Positions 5,644 to 12,061 of a stretch of DNA of 12,061 bases are shown here, in pieces. Numbering within the stretch: position 1 is the stretch's first letter; every line of letters starts with the position of its first letter. A program made the position numbers and the translations under genes. The notes beneath the pieces were generated by a model that worked only from the letters and a program-made list of their open reading frames with translations, did no database searches and was not told where the DNA came from. This DNA comes from JAGDXO01 sp964541025 (GTDB lineage: Archaea > Thermoplasmatota > Thermoplasmata > Thermoplasmatales > GCA-001856825): the NCBI GenBank assembly GCA_964541025.1, contig CAZIOW010000034.1, positions 1-12,061 on the forward strand, read 5' to 3'.

Positions 5644-8002
5644 ATATTGATACTACGTAGTCTCCTTCGTCGAGGTCTATTATTTTCACTCCCTGGGCAA
5701 ACCTTCCCTTCACAGGTATATTTGAAACCACTACTCTTATTGTTTTGCCCATCTTTGTGATCACGAGCATTTCATCATTCTCATTCACGGATACAATCTT
5801 GACCGGCTTTCCCGTTCTCTCAGTGATTTTAACCGCCTTCATTCCCTTTGCCCCACGATGCCTCATGCTGAACTCTTCCATCAGTACCCTCTTGCCAAGA
5901 CCCCTTTCCGTGATTATTAGAAGTTCATTGCCATTTATTGGAGCATTGCACGCCACTCTGTTATCTCCTGCGAATCTTATACCTATTACCCCTGATGCCG
6001 TTCTTCCCATTGCCCTGAATTCAGATTCATCTACCAAAGCCAGCCTCCCATCTGTGGATACAAGGGCTATTTTCTCCGAGCCACTCGTAGTGAAAACATC
6101 TCTCAGGAGATCTCCTTCTCTGAGTCTTATTGCAATCAGGCCATTTGATCTAATGTTCACAAATTCTGAGATTTCAGTTTTCTTCACCCTCCCTTTCTCA
6201 GTTACAAAAAGAAGGAATTTCTTCTCGTGGTCAATCCTTTCACCCATAATGAAAACTATCTTGTCATCTACGTTTTCTAGGAGAGTTGAAATCAGTTTAC
6301 CCCTCGACCTCCTTTCACCTTTTGGGATTGCGTATGCCTTTATCTGGTAAACTTTTCCTGTACTTGAGAATAAGTATATCCTATCGTGTGAATCACAGCT
6401 TATTATCTGCCGTATCTCGGAGTCAGGATAGCCTGCAAATATTCCCTTGCCCCCTCTTCTCTGCTGAGTGAATGTGTCCATATCCATCCTGTTCAGCCTG
6501 TTATCCTCTGTCAATATGATAGTATTATTTTCGTGTGGGATGAGCTCTTCTTCTGTTGTCTCTACGTAGCTGTCTGTTATTTCAGTTCTCCTGGAGTCAC
6601 CGTAGAGTTCCTTTATCTCCTCCAGCTCGTCCACTATTATTTCCCAGCGCCTCTCTTCCTTGGCAAGAATATCCTCATAGTCCTTTATTTTATCATAGAG
6701 TTCCTTCATTTCATTCTTCAGGTCCTGCATCTGCATTGATGTCAGTCTCTGCAATTTAGTATCCAATATGGCATTTGCCTGATCGTCGTCTATTGAAAAT
6801 TCTTTCTTCAGATTGTCCCTCGCATCCTTCACTTCCTTCGATTCCCTTATGATCTTAATTGTGAGGTCTATCTTATCGAGCGCAATTATGAGGGCTTCAA
6901 GTATATGCTGCCTCTCCTTTGATTTTTTGAGGAAGAATTCTGTCCTTCTCCTGACAATGTTTTCCCTGTGTTTAAGATATTCTTCCATTATTTCCTTGAG
7001 GCCCATTGTCCTCGGGACCTGGTCTACTATCACCAAATTGATTATTCCATAGGTTACATGCATCTGTGTATGCTCATAAATCTGCTTTAGCGTCACCTCA
7101 GGATTGAAACCATTCTGAACTTTCACAACTATTCTTATGCCCTCTTTACTGCTCTCATCTTTAATGTTCTGAATACCCTCTATTACATCCTCCTTTGAAA
7201 GTTCAGCCATTTTGGAGAGAAGTTCAGCCTTGTTAACTTCATATGGTACTTCGTTGAATATTATTTCATTCTTCTTGATTTCAGCCCTTGCTCTGAGATC
7301 CAATTTACCCCGTCCGGTTCTGTATGCATCCATAATTCCTGTCTTCCCTAGAATAACGCCACCTGTTGGAAAATCTGGACCTTTAACGTACTGGACCAGT
7401 TCATCTACAGTCGCATCTCTATTTTTTATAAGATATACAAGACCATCAACAACCTCGCTAATATTGTGAGGTGGCATATTTGTTGCCATACCCACTGCAA
7501 TTCCAGAAGTTCCATTGATGAGAATATTAGGGATTTTAGAAGGAAGGAATACAGGCTCCTTCATTGTACCGTCGAATGTTGGGATAAAATCCACGGTGTC
7601 GTACTCAATATCCCCAAGTATATCATTTGAAATTTTCTGGAGTCTTGCCTCGGTGTACCTCATTGCGGCTGGTGGATCTCCGTCCATACTTCCAAAGTTT
7701 CCCTGCCCCTGGACAAGGGGGTACCTCATTGAGAAATCCTGCGCCATCCTTGCAAGTGAAGAATATATTGCACTGTCCCCATGAGGATGGTACTTACCCA
7801 TTACTTCTCCCACTATTCTCGCTGATTTCCTGTAAGGCTTGTCAAATGTCAACCCCATCTCATACATCGAGTAAAGTATCCTTCTCTGAACTGGCTTCAG
7901 ACCATCTCTCACATCAGGAATTGCCCTTGAGACTATGACGCTCATGGCATAATCCAGATAAGAATACTTCATTTCCTTTTCAATAGCTCTTATTTCAACC
8001 AT
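5630..8002 (-). CDS. gyrA: DNA gyrase subunit A
   Basis: Bacterial-type type IIA topoisomerase subunit that cleaves and rejoins DNA. With GyrB it introduces negative supercoils. Numbering from the GTG at 8011, the N-terminal winged-helix core has SYLDYAMSVIVSRAIPDVRDGL (17-38), the quinolone-region HPHGDSAIY (75-83), and AMRYTE with catalytic Tyr119. A coiled-coil tower spans roughly 345-465. The C-terminal pinwheel begins with the GyrA box QRRGGKG (517-523), which marks true gyrase rather than topoisomerase IV. The start is ambiguous. I prefer the ATG at 8002, because GTGATC just upstream pairs with the 16S tail at suitable spacing. A GTG at 8011, overlapping the gyrB stop as GTGA, would add three residues (793 in total). 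Either way gyrB and gyrA are translationally coupled. Confidence 0.97.
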   Translation of the reverse strand: MVEIRAIEKEMKYSYLDYAMSVIVSRAIPDVRDGLKPVQRRILYSMYEMGLTFDKPYRKSARIVGEVMGKYHPHGDSAIYSSLARMAQDFSMRYPLVQGQGNFGSMDGDPPAAMRYTEARLQKISNDILGDIEYDTVDFIPTFDGTMKEPVFLPSKIPNILINGTSGIAVGMATNMPPHNISEVVDGLVYLIKNRDATVDELVQYVKGPDFPTGGVILGKTGIMDAYRTGRGKLDLRARAEIKKNEIIFNEVPYEVNKAELLSKMAELSKEDVIEGIQNIKDESSKEGIRIVVKVQNGFNPEVTLKQIYEHTQMHVTYGIINLVIVDQVPRTMGLKEIMEEYLKHRENIVRRRTEFFLKKSKERQHILEALIIALDKIDLTIKIIRESKEVKDARDNLKKEFSIDDDQANAILDTKLQRLTSMQMQDLKNEMKELYDKIKDYEDILAKEERRWEIIVDELEEIKELYGDSRRTEITDSYVETTEEELIPHENNTIILTEDNRLNRMDMDTFTQQRRGGKGIFAGYPDSEIRQIISCDSHDRIYLFSSTGKVYQIKAYAIPKGERRSRGKLISTLLENVDDKIVFIMGERIDHEKKFLLFVTEKGRVKKTEISEFVNIRSNGLIAIRLREGDLLRDVFTTSGSEKIALVSTDGRLALVDESEFRAMGRTASGVIGIRFAGDNRVACNAPINGNELLIITERGLGKRVLMEEFSMRHRGAKGMKAVKITERTGKPVKIVSVNENDEMLVITKMGKTIRVVVSNIPVKGRFAQGVKIIDLDEGDYVVSISKVS

Positions 8003-8007
8003 AAAGA

Positions 8008-9933
8008 TCACACATCTATGTTCTGTGCCTCTTTGGCGTGGTTCATAATGAATTCCCTTCTTGGTTCCACTTCTTCACCCATCAGCAAGGAAAATAGATA
8101 ATCAGCCTCCTGGGCATCGTTTATAGTCACCTGGAGCAACCTCCTGGTTTCTGGATTCATTGCAGTTTCCCATAGTTGCTCAGGGTTCATTTCGCCCAGT
8201 CCTTTGAATCTCTGTACAATTGGATTATTCATCTGCTTCACAAGTTCATCCTTTTCATTCTCTGTATAAACGTATTTTACCGTCGTTCCCTTCTGTATCC
8301 TGAAAAGCGGGACCTGGGCAATGTATATGTGACCATTTATCAGGAGGTCCTTCAGATGTCTGTAGAATAGGGTTAGAAGGAGTGTTCTGATGTGGCTTCC
8401 ATCAACATCCGCATCCGTCATGATAATAATTTTTCCATATCTCAATCTGGAGGGATCATACTTATCATTTGGACCCATATTTATTGCTGCAAAAAGACTT
8501 TTTATTTCATTATTTTTAAGAATCCTGTCCCACCCAGCCTTCTCCACATTCAGTATCTTACCCCTGAGTGGGAGTATAGCCTGGAATGATCTGTCCCTTC
8601 CCTGCTTTGAGGAACCTGCTGCAGAATCACCTTCCACTATGTAAAGCTCAGTTTTTATAGGATCTTCCAGAGTGCAGTCAGCAAGCTTTCCTGGCAATGT
8701 CGCATTCATCGTTGCTTTAGATCTTGCCATTTCCCTCGCGCTTCTAGCTGCCTCCCTCGCTACTGCGGCCTGATATGCCTTTCTTGCTATAGATTCAGCG
8801 GATTTGGGATGGTCCTCGAAATATAGCTTCAGGTATTCAGAAACTGCGCTGAACACCATTCCCTTCACATTGCTGTTTCCCAGTTTTTCCTTTGTTTGAC
8901 CTTCGAATTGCGGTTCTGGTATCTTGACGTGAATTATTGCAGTGAGCCCTTCCCTGACATCTTCTCCTGTGAAGAAATCATCAGAGTCTATTATCTCCAT
9001 CTCCTTTGCAAAATCATTCATGACTTTCGTAAGTGCAGCCCTGAAACCAGAAACGTGAGTGCCACCTTCCCTTGTATTTATATTGTTAACAAACGCAAGT
9101 AGGTTTTCATTTACGGTCTCATTGTACTGAAGGGCGAATTCCACAACGCCTGAATCCCTCTCTGAAATATTGTATATTATATCTTCATGAAGAACATTTT
9201 TTCCTGAATTGATGTTCTTTACCATCTCCACAATTCCGCCTGTATGCTGGAAAGATTCTTCCTTTCCATTCCATTCCAATGTTATGGATAGGCCCTTGTT
9301 GAGATAAGACAATTCTTCAATCCTGTTCCTAATGATTTCATAGGAGTAATCTGTAGTCTCCATTATTGTATCATCGGGTTCAAACATCTGCAGCGTTCCT
9401 GTCGGAGAATTTATATGGAAATTGCACCTTATGCTGCTGTTCCACTCTATCTGATTCCCCACAATCTTTCCTACATTTAGAACATCGGTCTCTTTCTCTC
9501 CCTTCGAATACCTCTGGTAATAAACGAATCCGTCCCTTTTGATAAAAACCTCAAACTTTGATGACAGTGCATTTACAACGTGAACTCCAACTCCATGCAA
9601 GCCGCCTGATACCTTGTATACTTTCTTCTCAAATTTTGCTCCGGAGTGTAATTCGGTTAGCACAATTTCCAGTGCTGGCTTGTTGTATTTGGGATGGATA
9701 TCTACAGGTATGCCCCTTCCGTCATCCTCAACCGTTACCTTTTTTCCATTAATTGAAACATATATATTTTTACAGTAACCTGCCATTGATTCGTCAATAC
9801 TGTTGTCTATAACCTCGTATATAAGTTGATGCAGGCCTCTGGTGTCCGTGCTTCCAATGTACATTGCTGGTCTTTTCCTGACAGCCTTGAGACCCTCAAG
9901 AACCACTATATCCTTTGCGGAATAATCGTCCAT
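8008..9933 (-). CDS. gyrB: DNA gyrase subunit B
   Basis: ATPase/TOPRIM subunit of gyrase, 641 residues, close to the compact bacterial form and without the large insertion of E. coli GyrB (804). The GHKL ATPase is seen as EVIDNSIDE (E40, N44), EDDGRGIP (69-76) and GGLHGVG (110-116). The transducer contains QTKEKLGN (346-353) with the conserved ATP-contacting Lys348. The TOPRIM metal site is EGDSAAG (434-440) and MTDADVDGSH (505-514), with D507 and D509. QRFKGLGEMNPEQLW lies near the C-terminus. It binds and hydrolyses ATP to drive strand passage. It is first in the gyrB-gyrA pair and has its own TATA box. The ATG at 9933 gives the normal family N-terminus. Confidence 0.98.
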   Translation of the reverse strand: MDDYSAKDIVVLEGLKAVRKRPAMYIGSTDTRGLHQLIYEVIDNSIDESMAGYCKNIYVSINGKKVTVEDDGRGIPVDIHPKYNKPALEIVLTELHSGAKFEKKVYKVSGGLHGVGVHVVNALSSKFEVFIKRDGFVYYQRYSKGEKETDVLNVGKIVGNQIEWNSSIRCNFHINSPTGTLQMFEPDDTIMETTDYSYEIIRNRIEELSYLNKGLSITLEWNGKEESFQHTGGIVEMVKNINSGKNVLHEDIIYNISERDSGVVEFALQYNETVNENLLAFVNNINTREGGTHVSGFRAALTKVMNDFAKEMEIIDSDDFFTGEDVREGLTAIIHVKIPEPQFEGQTKEKLGNSNVKGMVFSAVSEYLKLYFEDHPKSAESIARKAYQAAVAREAARSAREMARSKATMNATLPGKLADCTLEDPIKTELYIVEGDSAAGSSKQGRDRSFQAILPLRGKILNVEKAGWDRILKNNEIKSLFAAINMGPNDKYDPSRLRYGKIIIMTDADVDGSHIRTLLLTLFYRHLKDLLINGHIYIAQVPLFRIQKGTTVKYVYTENEKDELVKQMNNPIVQRFKGLGEMNPEQLWETAMNPETRRLLQVTINDAQEADYLFSLLMGEEVEPRREFIMNHAKEAQNIDV

Positions 9934-9960
9934 TTTTTCACTTTAAACCATAATGTTTCT

Positions 9961-9971
9961 ATATATTTATA
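9961..9971 (-). promoter_or_regulatory. TATA box of gyrB-gyrA
   Basis: On the minus strand this reads TATAAATATAT, centred about 33 bp before the gyrB ATG, giving a short leader. Upstream of it AATATTGAA occurs twice on the minus strand (9975-9983 and 10006-10014, 31 bp apart). This is a possible regulator site, or chance in AT-rich DNA. Confidence 0.5.
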
Positions 9972-10033
9972 ATTTTCAATATTCAATTTTTTTCCTTGGT
10001 TAAAATTCAATATTAAAGGTATTTTGCAAAAAT

Positions 10034-10621
10034 TTATTTAATTAAAATTATAATTAATTCTTCCCTTTTAATAGCCTTACCTTTTATAATAATACTATAA
10101 TTAATTATCTTCTTTCTTTCTACCTTAAATAATGGAATGTTCTCAAACTCATTTTCACTGAAATAATGGGTGTAAATTCTGTTCCCCCTTTCAAAGGTGT
10201 TTATTTCAATCTCCTTCCCCTTTCCATACCTAAAATCATTGGTGCTGAATGACTTGATTATAGCCCTCCCCCCTTCCTTTAATATACGGTGGGCTTCCTT
10301 CATCGCAATTTTTCTGCCATCCTCTAGCAGATGATCAAGAGAGTGCAGAAAAAGAATGTTTGAAAATGTTGAATCTTTGAAAGGTGGGCTTGTGAGATCC
10401 CCCCGCACCTTTATTCGGAAGGGATAGAGTTTCAGTGCATTCCTTGAAAAATCCATACCAACAATATCCTTTATTTGCGGAGTATCCTTGCCATTTCCAC
10501 AACCAGCATCGAGCGTCATTCCATTCAATATATACTTTGAAATTTCATCCAGTTCCTTGGATGCCCCCCTCCAGAGTTTACCTCTCCTCCTGTACTCTAT
10601 TTCCCAGTATTTTCTTTGCAT
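10034..10621 (-). CDS. Class I SAM-dependent methyltransferase
   Basis: A 195-residue Rossmann-fold methyltransferase (Methyltransf_11-like). Motif I is LDAGCGNGKD (37-46), which binds SAM. GMDFSRNAL (55-63) is the acidic post-I motif, DLTSPPF (75-81) carries motif II-like residues, and FLHSLDHL (91-98) with RILKEGGRAII (112-122) forms the later core strands. The substrate is not identifiable. The N-terminal YWEIEYRRRGKLWRG helix and the short Lys/Ile-rich C-terminus give no further clue. It is cytosolic. It starts 45 bp from a divergent thioesterase gene and lies upstream of gyrB on the same strand with a 100 bp gap. That gap contains a gyrB promoter, so co-transcription is possible but not required. 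The C-terminal 60 residues are AT-rich in codon use. Confidence 0.85.
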   Translation of the reverse strand: MQRKYWEIEYRRRGKLWRGASKELDEISKYILNGMTLDAGCGNGKDTPQIKDIVGMDFSRNALKLYPFRIKVRGDLTSPPFKDSTFSNILFLHSLDHLLEDGRKIAMKEAHRILKEGGRAIIKSFSTNDFRYGKGKEIEINTFERGNRIYTHYFSENEFENIPLFKVERKKIINYSIIIKGKAIKREELIIILIK

Positions 10622-10666
10622 TTGGAAGACATAACTTTTTTAAGTAATTGTTTTTTATCCCCTTCA
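10622..10666. promoter_or_regulatory. Shared divergent promoter region (methyltransferase / thioesterase)
   Basis: Only 45 bp separate the two start codons. TTTTTTAAGTAA (10636-10647) is centred about 26 bp before the thioesterase ATG, predicting a leaderless mRNA. On the minus strand GGATAAAAAA (10651-10660) is about 34 bp before the methyltransferase ATG. The two TBP sites are within 20 bp of each other, so transcription in the two directions may compete. Confidence 0.4.
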
Positions 10667-11065
10667 ATGACTGAATGGAATATCATTGAAGACCTCATTG
10701 AAAGGGATCCATTCATAAAATATTTAGGCATAAAGGTAAATGTGATTGAAGCTGGGAAGGCCGAGGCCATACTTGATCTGAAGGATTACCACATGAGGAC
10801 AGGAAATATGATGAATGGGGGTGCAATAGCAACAATGATTGATACAGCTGGCGGTACCGCTGTCCTCACATTAAGCAAAACTAACCAGGTAACCACAAAT
10901 CTCAACATAAATTACCTCAGACCTGTAATAATAAGTCCAGCTAGAGCAGTTGGTGAGGTCATAAAGCAAGGAAAAAGGATCTATTTTGTCAGGATGAGCG
11001 TTTACGATGGGGATGATAATCTCTGTGCCTTTGGAACCGGCACCTGGTATATTCTGAAAGACTAA
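10667..11065 (+). CDS. PaaI-type hotdog-fold thioesterase
   Basis: A 132-residue single hotdog domain of the PaaI/YbgC-like acyl-CoA thioesterase group, predicted to hydrolyse acyl-CoA esters in the cytosol as a homotetramer. The active-site helix region MRTGNMMNGGAIATMIDTAG (residues 43-62) matches the family G-x(2)-HGG...D pattern, with Asp59 as the catalytic carboxylate but Asn50 where His is usual. LNINYLRP (79-86) is the conserved strand lining the CoA pocket. I chose the ATG at 10667 over the upstream in-frame ATG at 10616. The longer form adds 17 residues unlike the family, would overlap the methyltransferase gene, and would put the TATA-like element inside the coding region. The substrate is unknown and no pathway genes are adjacent. 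Confidence 0.88.
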   Translation: MTEWNIIEDLIERDPFIKYLGIKVNVIEAGKAEAILDLKDYHMRTGNMMNGGAIATMIDTAGGTAVLTLSKTNQVTTNLNINYLRPVIISPARAVGEVIKQGKRIYFVRMSVYDGDDNLCAFGTGTWYILKD

Positions 11066-11068
11066 AAT

Positions 11069-11078
11069 TATTAATATA
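11069..11078 (+). promoter_or_regulatory. TATA box of the NCS1 transporter gene
   Basis: TATTAATATA is centred about 24 bp before the GTG at 11097, the spacing expected for a leaderless transcript starting on that codon. It lies just after the thioesterase stop. Confidence 0.5.
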
Positions 11079-11079
11079 T

Positions 11080-11093
11080 CGAACACATGTTCG
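11080..11093. promoter_or_regulatory. Palindromic operator candidate before the transporter gene
   Basis: CGAACACATGTTCG is a 6+2+6 palindrome (arms CGAACA and TGTTCG). It lies exactly between the TATA box and the GTG start, where a bound repressor would block RNA polymerase. The G+C in its arms stands out from the surrounding AT-rich DNA. The regulator is not in the window. Confidence 0.4.
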
Positions 11094-11096
11094 GAA

Positions 11097-12061
11097 GTGA
11101 CAGTTGAGCAGATTGGAATCGAGAGAGTAGATAATGCTTCAAGGAAAGGTTCTCCAAGATCGTTGTTCACACTATGGTTTGCTGCCAATCTGACAATTGC
11201 CGATTTTGCCTTAGGATTTATCCCCATTGCCATTGGACTCGATTTCGAAAGCGCTTTCATTTCAATAATCATCGGGAATGCTCTTGGATCGATGATAGTT
11301 GGCCTTTCGGCTATTATGGGGCCGAAAACTGGTTACCCTCAGATGATGGGTACAACTAATTCCATGGGCAGGAGTGTGATGAGATTTTTTGGTATCCTTA
11401 ACCTTTCAAACACGCTTGGTTGGTTCATCATAAACAATATTCTCTCAGTTATCGCCCTTTATCTCATTTTCAGGGTTTCTTATATATTTCTGCTTCTGAT
11501 CTTTGTTCTGTTGGTTTATATTATAGCATTTATAGGCCACGATTTTATACATAGGATTGAAAGGGTACTGTCCTATGTGCTCGGAATTCTTTTTCTTCTG
11601 ATATTTGTCAGGATTATTCTAGAAGGGGATATTAGGTATGTCAATTCTGGTCATATATCCCTTGGGATTTCATTCTTTGGCATGATAGCATTCTCATACA
11701 GTTACCTCATGAGCTGGGGGCCTTATGCATCAGATTATTCTAGGTATCTCCCTGAAAATGTGAAAATCAAGAGTGTATTCATAAATGTTTTCCTCGGTTC
11801 ACTGCTTTCGACGACATTTGTGGAGCTCGTGGCAGTCATAATTTCTTACGCTTCTCTCAATTCGTCTCCTCTTTCTGCACTGGCTATGATTTCAGGTAAG
11901 TTCTATGTTTTATCTTTAATAACTATAGTCTTAGGAGGAATCTCTGCCAATGTTCTAAACCTTTATTCCTCTGCCCTGTCAGGTCTTGTTGGAGGGATAA
12001 AGATCAAAAGAACAAGATTCGTAGGAATAATAGCAATCGTCGGTCTTATATTCTCTATACT
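11097..12061 (+). CDS. NCS1-family nucleobase/cation symporter (5' part, runs off the window)
   Basis: About 321 codons of an integral membrane transporter of the nucleobase:cation symporter-1 family (cytosine, purine, allantoin, hydantoin and thiamine-type substrates). Family signatures are the N-terminal SLFTLWFAANLTIADFALG (22-40) in TM1, GPKTGYPQM (75-83), and MSWGPYASDYSRYLP (205-219). The last corresponds to the WxPYxxDYSRYLP region of the cation- and substrate-binding core. Hydrophobic spans fall at roughly 24-46, 52-72, 105-125, 129-147, 158-175, 187-207, 227-252, 268-286 and 308-321, of the usual 12. No ATG exists in this frame upstream of TM1. The GTG at 11097 is supported by the TATA distance and by a normal 20-residue cytoplasmic N-terminus. 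The substrate cannot be assigned from sequence. The 3' end is outside the window. Confidence 0.88.
   Translation, partial: MTVEQIGIERVDNASRKGSPRSLFTLWFAANLTIADFALGFIPIAIGLDFESAFISIIIGNALGSMIVGLSAIMGPKTGYPQMMGTTNSMGRSVMRFFGILNLSNTLGWFIINNILSVIALYLIFRVSYIFLLLIFVLLVYIIAFIGHDFIHRIERVLSYVLGILFLLIFVRIILEGDIRYVNSGHISLGISFFGMIAFSYSYLMSWGPYASDYSRYLPENVKIKSVFINVFLGSLLSTTFVELVAVIISYASLNSSPLSALAMISGKFYVLSLITIVLGGISANVLNLYSSALSGLVGGIKIKRTRFVGIIAIVGLIFSI

Noticed and set aside
5745..7938. Several open frames of 60-200 codons on the + strand through gyrA
   Set aside because: They are antisense shadows of a gene with unmistakable gyrase motifs, with low-complexity Ser/Leu/Phe composition and no start signals.
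10616..10666. Upstream in-frame ATG extending the thioesterase by 17 residues
   Set aside because: The extension is unlike the family, would overlap the divergent methyltransferase start and would run through the TATA-like element. ATG 10667 fits better.
10871..11272. 133-codon minus-strand open frame spanning the thioesterase end and the transporter start
   Set aside because: It crosses the promoter region of a well-supported gene and has no recognisable domain.
11174..11359. 61-codon + strand open frame inside the transporter
   Set aside because: It is out of frame with the NCS1 signatures, which are continuous in the GTG-started frame.
1..12061. CRISPR array, insertion sequence, integrase site or replication origin
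   Set aside because: I found no regularly spaced repeats, transposase motifs, terminal inverted repeats, or Cdc6/Orc1 gene with origin boxes.

Overview
The window is archaeal and most likely comes from the order Thermoplasmatales (Thermoplasma, Ferroplasma, Cuniculiplasma and relatives). The main evidence is the combination of a group II chaperonin (thermosome, ThsB-like), a tRNA-Thr without an encoded CCA, TATA boxes about 25-33 bp before leaderless or short-leader starts, and a complete bacterial-type DNA gyrase (gyrB-gyrA), which this lineage is known to carry. Arg codons are mostly AGA/AGG. The species cannot be named from the sequence alone.

Layout. The left edge (1-242) is the AT-rich 3' end of an unidentified gene, possibly a C39-like peptidase. 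It is followed on the + strand by a calcineurin-like phosphoesterase (468-1133), a divergent FtsZ/tubulin-family protein (1407-2342) behind a leader full of inverted repeats, a tRNA-Thr(CGU) on the - strand (2468-2540), a thermosome beta-type subunit (2702-4336), and a two-gene unit of a UPF0145 protein and a mevalonate kinase-like GHMP kinase (4375-5643). The kinase runs tail-to-tail, with a 14 bp overlap, into gyrA. On the - strand, gyrB and gyrA form a translationally coupled operon (9933 to 5630), preceded by a class I SAM methyltransferase (10621 to 10034). That methyltransferase is divergent from a hotdog-fold PaaI-type thioesterase (10667-11065). The right end holds the 5' part of an NCS1 nucleobase/cation symporter that starts at a GTG (11097) and leaves the window.

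Most of this is a housekeeping region: protein folding, DNA supercoiling, isoprenoid-lipid precursor supply, small-molecule uptake and a tRNA. I see no transposase, CRISPR array, integrase or defence cassette. The most unusual item is the FtsZ-family protein. Both FtsZ domains are recognisable, but the glycine-rich T4 nucleotide loop and the catalytic T7 aspartates are replaced, and there is no C-terminal tail. It therefore looks like a non-GTPase or altered FtsZ paralogue. Two promoter-proximal palindromes (1286-1301 and 11080-11093) are credible operator candidates.
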